DNA from: Candidatus Zixiibacteriota bacterium
GTDB lineage: Bacteria > Electryoneota > B3-LCP
Direction: 5' to 3'
NCBI GenBank assembly: GCA_003599535.1
Contig: QZKQ01000002.1
Coordinates: 1-34,265 of the forward strand
DNA length: 34,265 nucleotides
Made by a program: the position numbers and the translations under genes. Shown here piece after piece: positions 23,166 to 29,477 of this stretch (its first letter is position 1; the number at the start of each line of letters is the position of its first letter). The notes beneath the pieces were generated by a model. The model did no database searches. It was given only the letters and a program-made list of their open reading frames with translations, and had not been told where the DNA came from.

Positions 23166-24152
23166 ATGGAAGATGCCCGGGATTTATTTTATCGCGAACA
23201 GTTGATGCAGCGGCGGCGCAACCTGGAAGCGGCCGCTTCGGAATTCAAACAAACCGTGCGCCTCATGCGCCTGATGCAGGAAGTGGACACCGCCCTGCGC
23301 CGCCTGGATGAGTGCAGCTTCGGGGTATGCGAACTGTGTCACGACCCCATTGAAGAGGAGCGGCTGGTGGCCGATCCCCTGGTCACGGTGTGCCTGGATC
23401 ACATGACTCCCGAACAGCACCGCCAACTCGAAGACGACCTGGACCTGGCCCACCACATCCAGGGGCAATTCATCCCCAAGGGGCCGATCACCGCGGACGG
23501 CTGGGAGGCCCGCTTCCACTACGAGCCGGCCGGGGTGGTCAGCGGCGACTACCTGGATCTCCTGAGCCCCGCCGGGCCCGACGGTGACCTCTACTTCCTC
23601 CTGGGAGACGTGGCCGGAAAGGGGGTGGCCGCGTCCATGCTCATGGCCCACCTGCACGCCCTGTTCCGCAGCCTGATCTGGATGCACGAGCCGGTCGGCG
23701 AGATGATGGAGCGGGCCAACCGCATCTTCGCCGAAAGCACCCTGGCCTCGCAGTACGCCACCCTGGCCCTGGTGAAGGCCTCCGGGGACGGCGGCCTGGA
23801 GATCTGCAACGCCGGGCACTGCCCGCCCCTGCTGTTGCAGGGGGACGAGGTGCACGCCGTGGAGGCCACCGGCCTGCCCCTGGGCATGTTCTCGGAAGGA
23901 TCCTACGAGACCCGCAGCGCGCGGATCGAGCCGGGCGACGGCGTGCTGCTCTATACCGACGGCATTACCGAAGCCATGGACGGCAGCGGCGCGGAATACG
24001 GCGCCGAACGCCTGGCGCAATTGGCGGCCGAAGGGCGGAACATCCCCCTGGAGGAACTGGTTCTCACTTGTGTGCAGGACGTACAAACCTTCACGCAGGG
24101 CAAGCCCCGCACGGATGACCGGACCCTGATGGCCATCCGGCGGGTGGAATGA
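23166..24152 (+). CDS. PP2C-type (RsbU/SpoIIE) phosphatase with an N-terminal DksA-like zinc finger
   Basis: The 328-residue protein combines two parts. Residues 1-79 carry a helical segment and a DksA/TraR-type finger, C55-x2-C58-x17-C76-x2-H79, exact DksA spacing but with His as the last ligand. From about residue 90 follows a SpoIIE/RsbU serine phosphatase: HHIQGQFIP, SGDYLDLL, GDVAGKGVAASMLMA, NAGHCPPLLL, LLYTDGITEAMD and the metal-binding DDRTLM near the end. Such phosphatases usually act on STAS-domain anti-anti-sigma factors. No sensor (GAF/PAS/response receiver), kinase or STAS partner is nearby, so the signal may enter through the finger or the adjacent DUF1003 protein. Confidence 0.85.
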   Translation: MEDARDLFYREQLMQRRRNLEAAASEFKQTVRLMRLMQEVDTALRRLDECSFGVCELCHDPIEEERLVADPLVTVCLDHMTPEQHRQLEDDLDLAHHIQGQFIPKGPITADGWEARFHYEPAGVVSGDYLDLLSPAGPDGDLYFLLGDVAGKGVAASMLMAHLHALFRSLIWMHEPVGEMMERANRIFAESTLASQYATLALVKASGDGGLEICNAGHCPPLLLQGDEVHAVEATGLPLGMFSEGSYETRSARIEPGDGVLLYTDGITEAMDGSGAEYGAERLAQLAAEGRNIPLEELVLTCVQDVQTFTQGKPRTDDRTLMAIRRVE

Positions 24153-24157
24153 AAATG

Positions 24158-24371
24158 CACCGCAGAGACACAGAGAGCGCAGAGAAGGAATAAGCACTCA
24201 GCTCGCTGCAGACAGCTCACAGCTTAATATGATGTCGGTTTATGTTGGTCTATTCAGAGATACAGCCTTTGACGCGGGACTGATGGCTGAATGCCGAGTG
24301 CCGATCGCTTATTTCCTTTTCAGCTCTGCGAGAAACCCTCTATTCTCTGTGCTCTCTGTGTCTCTGTGGTG
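24158..24371. repeat. 214-bp long nested inverted repeat
   Basis: The outer arms 24158-24186 and 24343-24371 (CACCGCAGAGACACAGAG type) are reverse complements at 27 of 29 positions. Further in, AAGGAATAAGC (24185-24195) pairs with GCTTATTTCCTT (24306-24317), and GCACTCAGC pairs with GCCGAGTGC (about 24194-24202 with 24294-24302). Together they can form one long imperfect hairpin filling the spacer before the DUF169 gene. A related single arm lies at 13512. No gene is seen inside. Confidence 0.65.
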
Positions 24372-24409
24372 AAATTCTCCCCACCTTCCCTACACGTCTG
24401 AAACTTGTC

Positions 24410-25165
24410 ATGGATGTCAACTTTCGCGACCATTTCCGGACGCTGTGGAACCGCTACTTCCCTGGCGCCGAACTGCCCCTGGCCTTCTGGTATACGGACG
24501 ATGAAACCATCCCGGAAAACCCGCAGACCACCGGCGGCAACCGCTGCCTGATCGCCAACCTGATCCGGGTGCGCCAGGGCCGGCCGCTACGCTTCAGCCT
24601 CGAGGCCATCGGTTGTTCCGGCGGCAAGCGCTACAGCGGCTTCCCCGCCCAGCTCCGGCTCAACTTCCGCTATTTCCTCTCCTGCGGCCTGCCCGGCGAA
24701 GTGGAAGGCGAACGCTACAAGCAGTCCCCCGAGCTGGTGGATCGGGTCATGGCTTCCTGGCCCAAGTGGGAGGCTCCGGCCAGGTACCTGGTCTTCAAGC
24801 GCTGGGATCAGATCGAAGCCGGGGACGAGCCCCAGGCGGTGGTCTTCTTCGCCGCGCCGGACGCGCTGTCGGGGCTGTTCACCCTGGCGGGGTACGACGA
24901 GGAGGACAGCCAGGCGGTGATCGCCCCCTTCGGAGCCGGCTGCGCCACCATCGTGCAGCACCCTTACCTGCAGCAGCAATCCGACCACCCCCGCTGCATC
25001 CTGGGGATGTTCGACGTCTCCGCCCGGCCCTACGTCCCTGCCGGGACGCTGACCTTCGCCGCCCCCATGAAGAAGTTCACTCGCATGGTGGCCAACATGG
25101 AGGAGAGCTTTCTGATCACCGATTCCTGGGGCATCGTTTGTAAGCGCATGGGGAAGCATGCCTGA
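24410..25165 (+). CDS. DUF169 protein
   Basis: The 251-residue soluble protein matches the DUF169 family along its length. Conserved stretches include RCLIANLIRVRQGRPL, GCSGGKRYSGF, YLVFKRWDQIE, VVFFAAPDALSGLFTLAGYD, GAGCATIVQHPYL, and the C-terminal LGMFDVSARPYVPAGTLTF with KKFTRMVANMEESFL. Several Cys residues (in RCLI, GCSGG, GAGCA and RCILG) could bind a metal or cofactor, but I know of no assigned function. No Shine-Dalgarno is obvious before the ATG at 24410. Its end overlaps the chimeric transposase gene by eight bases. Confidence 0.85.
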   Translation: MDVNFRDHFRTLWNRYFPGAELPLAFWYTDDETIPENPQTTGGNRCLIANLIRVRQGRPLRFSLEAIGCSGGKRYSGFPAQLRLNFRYFLSCGLPGEVEGERYKQSPELVDRVMASWPKWEAPARYLVFKRWDQIEAGDEPQAVVFFAAPDALSGLFTLAGYDEEDSQAVIAPFGAGCATIVQHPYLQQQSDHPRCILGMFDVSARPYVPAGTLTFAAPMKKFTRMVANMEESFLITDSWGIVCKRMGKHA

Positions 25166-26009
25166 GCGCTTTAAACCGAAACCGCGCGGACCCGCAGGGC
25201 CTCGAGATCGCGACAAACCCCGCAGTTCCTCACAGTCTCGCGACCGTGATAAACCGCGCAGTTCTTCGGATTCGAGGGGCCGGGACAAACCGCGCAGCTC
25301 TTCGGGGCCGCGAGATCGGGACAAGCCCCGCGGCCCGTCGGATCCCCGAGATCGCGATAAGCCGCGTGGTCCCTCGGATTCCCGCGATCGTGACCGGCCG
25401 CGCCCCCGTCCCCAGTCCGGGGATCGGGAGCGGCCGCGCCCCCGCACCAAATTCGAAGATCGCGGCAAGCCCCGCCCGTCTGGAGACCGGCCCGGGTACA
25501 GGGGGCGGTCCGGCCCGGCCAAACCCTGGGAGCGCCGCCCGCCGCGGCGATCAGGCTATGTCTTTGGCCGCGATCCGCTCTATTCCGTCACCCTGGTGGT
25601 GGCGGACAAGGCCGGAGTGCTGTCGGAGGTGTCAGGCGAGAAATCCCGTCTGAGCAACGCCGGTCAAGCCGTCATGGAACAGATGCTGGCTCTGCCGGAG
25701 CGGTACCATGCGGTGCTGGACACATTCGTCATCATGCCCAACCACGTGCACGCCATCATCGGCCTGAAGGCGGCCCCCGCGGCCGGAGGCAACGTATCCG
25801 CGCCGGACTTCGCCGCCCTTGTGCGCGAATTCAAGGCCGCCACGACGAAGCGCTTGCGGGAGATGGGCCTGGAGGGTTTCGCCTGGCAGCGGCAACACTA
25901 CCCCCACCGCATCTGGAACGACGAAGAACTGGAGCGGCTGCGCAAGCACCTCCGCACCAACCCGGAGATGTGGGCGTATGATGAGAATAATCCGGAGAGG
26001 GTGAGGTAG
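25158..26009 (+). CDS. RAYT (REP-associated HUH/Y1 transposase) domain fused to an Arg-rich repeat region
   Basis: The 283-residue protein has two unlike halves. From residue about 141 to the end it is a Y1/DUF1568 RAYT-type transposase: LYSVTLVV, the HUH motif in FVIMPNHVHAII (His196, His198), FKAATTKRLRE, and WQRQHYPHRIW with candidate nucleophile Tyr248, then LRTNPEMW. Residues 1-140 are low complexity, with about six units of a 12-residue repeat (RDRDKPR plus Ser/Pro/Gly), ending in RRSGYVFGRDP. YVFGR resembles the start of the RlmB/TrmH rRNA methyltransferase domain, whose orthologs often carry Arg-rich N-terminal tails. The fusion point thus looks like a truncated rlmB-like 5' end joined to a RAYT. 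Activity is untested. Confidence 0.75.
   Translation: MPERFKPKPRGPAGPRDRDKPRSSSQSRDRDKPRSSSDSRGRDKPRSSSGPRDRDKPRGPSDPRDRDKPRGPSDSRDRDRPRPRPQSGDRERPRPRTKFEDRGKPRPSGDRPGYRGRSGPAKPWERRPPRRSGYVFGRDPLYSVTLVVADKAGVLSEVSGEKSRLSNAGQAVMEQMLALPERYHAVLDTFVIMPNHVHAIIGLKAAPAAGGNVSAPDFAALVREFKAATTKRLREMGLEGFAWQRQHYPHRIWNDEELERLRKHLRTNPEMWAYDENNPERVR
25204..25410 (+). repeat. 36-bp coding minisatellite
   Basis: About six degenerate 36-nt units encode the 12-residue repeat RDRDKPR-(S/G)-(S/P)-S-x-(S/P) in the N-terminal half of the transposase fusion. Such repeats can change unit number in frame. Confidence 0.7.
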
Positions 26010-26110
26010 GGATGACACGTCGGGAACACCCGGCTCAGCCGAGGGGTATCGTAGCTATATCGGCGGCATCAATCCCGCACCCGCCGAAAGAATAATGCGA
26101 GGATTTCGTT

Positions 26111-26326
26111 ATGGCGGTACGCACCTTTAGCGCAGTTCTGCATCAGGAAGACGATCTTTGGGTAGCCGAATGCCCTGAGGTGGGCACGTTCAGCCAGGGA
26201 ACGACCATCGAGGAGGCTCTTGCCAACCTGAAGGAAGCGACGGAGCTGTATTTAGAGGAATTTCCTATACCAGAAACCAAAGCGCCGCTGCTGACGACCT
26301 TCGAGGCGTCCTATGCCGAAGCTTAG
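26111..26326 (+). CDS. hicB: HicB-type antitoxin
   Basis: The 71-residue protein has the HicB half-RNase-H-like fold pattern: FSAVLHQEDDLWVAECPEVGTFSQG, then TIEEALANLKEATELYLEEF. It is predicted to bind and neutralise the HicA toxin. There is no added C-terminal DNA-binding domain, so autoregulation by this protein alone is doubtful. GAGGA precedes the ATG at 26111. The 3' end overlaps hicA by 14 nt. The antitoxin-first order is the reverse of classical hicAB but is common for short HicB. Confidence 0.88.
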   Translation: MAVRTFSAVLHQEDDLWVAECPEVGTFSQGTTIEEALANLKEATELYLEEFPIPETKAPLLTTFEASYAEA

Positions 26327-26540
26327 GCGGATCTCCGGCGCGGAAGCCATCCGCGCGTTGGAAAAACTTGATTTTTCCCCGATCCGTCAGCAGGGTAGCC
26401 ATGTAATTCTTAAGAAACAGACACCGGACGGTGAAATCGGCTGTGTGGTGCCGTTGCATTCTGAACTGGCTGTCGGCACTCTACGAGGAATTCTTCGCCA
26501 GGCCCGAGTTTCGCCCGATGATTTCATGAATGTACTATAA
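26313..26540 (+). CDS. hicA: HicA-type mRNA interferase toxin
   Basis: The 75-residue protein has the HicA double-stranded-RNA-binding-like fold: SGAEAIRALEKLDF, then the active-site segment RQQGSHVILKK with His30, and the C-terminal VPLHSELAVGTLRGILRQARVSPDDF. HicA toxins cleave mRNA and block translation. The start codon lies inside hicB, so translation is coupled. The stop codon overlaps a perfect TATAAT, and alaS begins ten bases later, placing an essential gene directly behind a toxin unit. Confidence 0.9.
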   Translation: MPKLRRISGAEAIRALEKLDFSPIRQQGSHVILKKQTPDGEIGCVVPLHSELAVGTLRGILRQARVSPDDFMNVL

Positions 26541-26541
26541 T
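26536..26541 (+). promoter_or_regulatory. Possible -10 box directly before alaS
   Basis: A perfect TATAAT overlaps the hicA stop codon. A start about seven bases downstream would be near 26548, giving an almost leaderless alaS mRNA (ATG at 26551). No convincing -35 hexamer lies 17 bp upstream, so this is tentative. Confidence 0.35.
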
Positions 26542-26550
26542 CCCAATCCC

Positions 26551-29244
26551 ATGACCCAACCCTTCACCTCCTCGCCTGAGATCCGCCGGCAGTTTCTGGA
26601 CTTCTTCCGGGAACGCGGGCATACCGTCGTTCCCTCGTCGTCCGTGGTGCCGCTGAAGGACCCCACGCTGCTCTTTACCAACGCCGGGATGAACCAGTTC
26701 AAGGACGTCTTCCTGGGCCAGGGGACGCGCCCCTATTCCCGCGCCGTCAATTCCCAGAAGTGCATCCGCGTCTCGGGCAAGCACAACGACCTGGAAGAGG
26801 TGGGCCGCGACGGCACTCACCACACCTTCTTCGAAATGCTGGGCAACTGGTCGTTCGGCGACTACTACAAGCACGACGCCATCCGCTGGGCCTGGGAACT
26901 GGTCACCGGAGTCTGGAAGCTGCCCCCGGAGCGCCTCTACGCCACCGTGCACTTGTCCGACGACGAGGCCGAGGCCATCTGGCGGGGAGAAACGGGCGTG
27001 GATCCCGGCCACATCTCCCGCCACGGTAAGGACAATTTCTGGGAAATGGGCGACACCGGCCCCTGCGGCCCGTGCAGCGAAATCCACTTCGATTTCGGGC
27101 CCGGCACCTGCCCCCTGGCCGACCAGCCCGGCCATTCCTGCGGCGTCAATGTGCCCGGCTGCGGCCGTTACATCGAACTGTGGAACCTGGTGTTCATCCA
27201 GTTCAACCGCGACGAATCCGGCAAGCTGACCGAGCTGCCCGCCAAGCACGTGGACACCGGGGCCGGCTTCGAACGGATCTGTTCGGTGCTGCAGGGGGTG
27301 CGCTCCAACTACGACACCGACCTGTTCCGGCCCCTTATCACGCGCCTTGCCGAGATTACCGGCACGCCCTATGACCCAGGCGAGGCCGGGGTGCCTCACC
27401 GCGTGGTGGCCGACCACGTCCGCTCGCTTAGCTTCGCCCTCGCCGACGGCGCCATGCCGTCCAACGAAGGCCGGGGCTACGTGCTGCGCCGCATCCTGCG
27501 CCGCGCCGCCCGCTTCGGCCGCACCCTGGGCGTGCACCGGGCCTTCATCTGGCAACTGGTGGACGACCTGGCCGCGGTCATGGGCGAAGCCTACCCGGAG
27601 CTGGTGGAACGCCGCGAACACATCCAGGGAGTCATCCGGGGGGAAGAAGAGAGCTTCGGCCGCACCCTGGACCGGGGCATCGAGCTATTTTCCGGCCTGG
27701 TCGCCCGGCTGAAGGCCCAGGGGCGCGAAGTCCTGCCCGGCGACGAGGCCTTCAAGCTGTACGACACCTTCGGCTTCCCCCTGGATCTGACCGAGCTGAT
27801 GGCCCGCGAACAGAACTTGGCCGTGGACCGGGAAGGCTTCGAACTGGCCATGGAAGGGCAACGCGAGCGAGCCCGCCGGGGCGGCAAGTTTTCCGCCGCC
27901 GAGCAGCAGGCCGAAACCGCCATCCTGCGCCGCCTGGCTGAAGGCGATACCGAATTCCTGGGCTACACCGACCTGGAAGCGCCGTCCGCCCGGGTGCTGG
28001 GCTACAGCCGCGACGGCGACCATGTCCGGCTGATCCTGGACCGCACCCCCTTCTACGCCGAAGCCGGCGGACAGGTGGGCGACATCGGAGTCATTTCCGC
28101 CGCCGCCAAGGGCGCCCGTACGGGCGACGGCTGGACCGCCGAAATCGAGGACACCCAGCGCAACGGAGAGGACGTGGTCCACGTCGGCCGGCTGGTCCAG
28201 GGCGCGGAGGCGTTCCAGGCGCAGGCCGAGGCCGGCTTCCCTCAAGCAGTGTCCGCCCAGGTGGACCGTGACCGCCGGCTGAACATCATGCGCAACCACA
28301 CCGCCACGCATCTGCTCCAGGCCGCCCTGCAGCAGGTGCTGGGCAAGCATATCGCACAGGCCGGGTCGCTGGTCCATCCCGACTACCTGCGCTTCGACTT
28401 CACTCACTTCGAGAAGCCCTCCGAGGCCGACCTGGACCGCGTGGAGGATATCGTCAATCAGGTCATTGCCCGGTCGCTGCCGGTAACCTGGGAGATGACC
28501 GACATCGAGACCGCCAAGTCGCGTGGCGCCATGGCCTTGTTCGGGGAAAAGTACGGCGAGATCGTCCGGCTGGTGGCGGTGCCGGGGGTGTCGGCGGAAC
28601 TGTGCGGCGGCACCCACGTGCGTTCCACCGACCAGGTGCTGGCCTTCCGCCTCACCTCCGAATCGTCCGCCGCGGCGGGCATCCGGCGCATCGAAGCGTT
28701 AACCGGCAGCCGGGCGCTGGAAGCCATGATCGCCGACAAACGCCTGATCCGCAATCTGCAGGACGCCCTGGGAGCGCGCGGCGGCAACGTACTGGACAAA
28801 GCCGGGAAGCTGGCCGAAGAGAACCGCGCCCTGGGCAAGCAGTTGGAACAGTTCAAGGAAGCGTCCGCCGGGGGCGAAGTCGAAGCGTTGATCCGCGAGG
28901 CCGCTGATATCAATGGCGTGCGGCTGGTGACGGTGTCCTTCGCCGACCGCAGCATGGACGACCTGAAGACTCTGGGCGACGCTCTGCGCGAAGGCCACGA
29001 TAATCTCGTGGCGGTGCTGGGGTCGGCCTTCGAAGGGCGCGCTTCGCTGGCCGTGGTGGTCAGCGACGACCTGATCCGCGACCGCAAGCTGTCCGCCGGC
29101 ACACTGGTGAAGGAGATCGCCGCGGTCATGGGCGGGGGCGGCGGCGGGCGGCACCACCTGGGTACGGCGGGGGCCAAGTCCGCGGAGAAGCTGCCGGAAG
29201 CGCTGGCGGCGGCGGGGGGGATACTTCAGAAGCATCTGAAGTAA
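26551..29244 (+). CDS. alaS: Alanyl-tRNA synthetase
   Basis: The roughly 897-residue class-II synthetase charges tRNA-Ala. The catalytic core starts with IRRQFLDFFRERGHTVVPSSS and has LLFTNAGMNQFKDVFLG and GPCGPCSEIHFDFG. The editing domain has the zinc-site motifs HTATHLL and CGGTH. The C-terminal C-Ala domain ends with GGGGGGRHHLGTAG. The ATG at 26551 is chosen; an in-frame ATG at 26530 overlaps hicA and adds an unconserved MYYNPNP tail. No Shine-Dalgarno is seen before either. It ends at a strong terminator. Confidence 0.97.
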   Translation: MTQPFTSSPEIRRQFLDFFRERGHTVVPSSSVVPLKDPTLLFTNAGMNQFKDVFLGQGTRPYSRAVNSQKCIRVSGKHNDLEEVGRDGTHHTFFEMLGNWSFGDYYKHDAIRWAWELVTGVWKLPPERLYATVHLSDDEAEAIWRGETGVDPGHISRHGKDNFWEMGDTGPCGPCSEIHFDFGPGTCPLADQPGHSCGVNVPGCGRYIELWNLVFIQFNRDESGKLTELPAKHVDTGAGFERICSVLQGVRSNYDTDLFRPLITRLAEITGTPYDPGEAGVPHRVVADHVRSLSFALADGAMPSNEGRGYVLRRILRRAARFGRTLGVHRAFIWQLVDDLAAVMGEAYPELVERREHIQGVIRGEEESFGRTLDRGIELFSGLVARLKAQGREVLPGDEAFKLYDTFGFPLDLTELMAREQNLAVDREGFELAMEGQRERARRGGKFSAAEQQAETAILRRLAEGDTEFLGYTDLEAPSARVLGYSRDGDHVRLILDRTPFYAEAGGQVGDIGVISAAAKGARTGDGWTAEIEDTQRNGEDVVHVGRLVQGAEAFQAQAEAGFPQAVSAQVDRDRRLNIMRNHTATHLLQAALQQVLGKHIAQAGSLVHPDYLRFDFTHFEKPSEADLDRVEDIVNQVIARSLPVTWEMTDIETAKSRGAMALFGEKYGEIVRLVAVPGVSAELCGGTHVRSTDQVLAFRLTSESSAAAGIRRIEALTGSRALEAMIADKRLIRNLQDALGARGGNVLDKAGKLAEENRALGKQLEQFKEASAGGEVEALIREAADINGVRLVTVSFADRSMDDLKTLGDALREGHDNLVAVLGSAFEGRASLAVVVSDDLIRDRKLSAGTLVKEIAAVMGGGGGGRHHLGTAGAKSAEKLPEALAAAGGILQKHLK

Positions 29245-29275
29245 GTGAAAATTAAAAAGTTAAAAGTTAAAATAG

Positions 29276-29299
29276 GGCGGCCGGGGGCCGCCTTTTTTT
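29276..29299 (+). terminator. Rho-independent terminator after alaS
   Basis: The stem GGCGGCC/GGCCGCC with loop GGG (29276-29292) is followed by seven T. It is preceded by an A/T-rich AAAAGTTAAAAGTT tract. Confidence 0.9.
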
Positions 29300-29332
29300 A
29301 TGGAGTGCGGAAGCTTGCTTCCGCTTTCAATT

Positions 29333-29375
29333 GCATCAGGTCTTAGCTGCGCTTTTCAGTGGCGTTACCGGACGC
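29333..29375 (+). repeat. Shortened copy of the 88-bp inverted-repeat element
   Basis: The left 20 bases match the reverse complement of copy A (10438-10525) at 18 of 20 positions. The right 19 bases (CAGTGGCG...ACGC) match copy B (18404-18491) at about 16 of 19. The middle is deleted, leaving 43 bp. This supports a family with conserved ends and a dispensable middle. Confidence 0.6.
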
Positions 29376-29413
29376 TATCCGCCCCAAAATTCCGTTCCAG
29401 CGCGAAAAATATC

Positions 29414-29442
29414 TTGACAATTCCGAATTTCGTGTGTATATT
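29414..29442 (+). promoter_or_regulatory. Sigma70-like promoter for the propeller protein gene
   Basis: TTGACA (29414-29419), a 17-bp spacer and TATATT (29437-29442), about 35 bp before the ATG at 29478. The -35 region CTTGACAATTCC is shared exactly with the promoter at 31506. Confidence 0.8.
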
Positions 29443-29477
29443 ATAGGCGTTCCAAATTATTCCAAAAGGAGCCTGTC

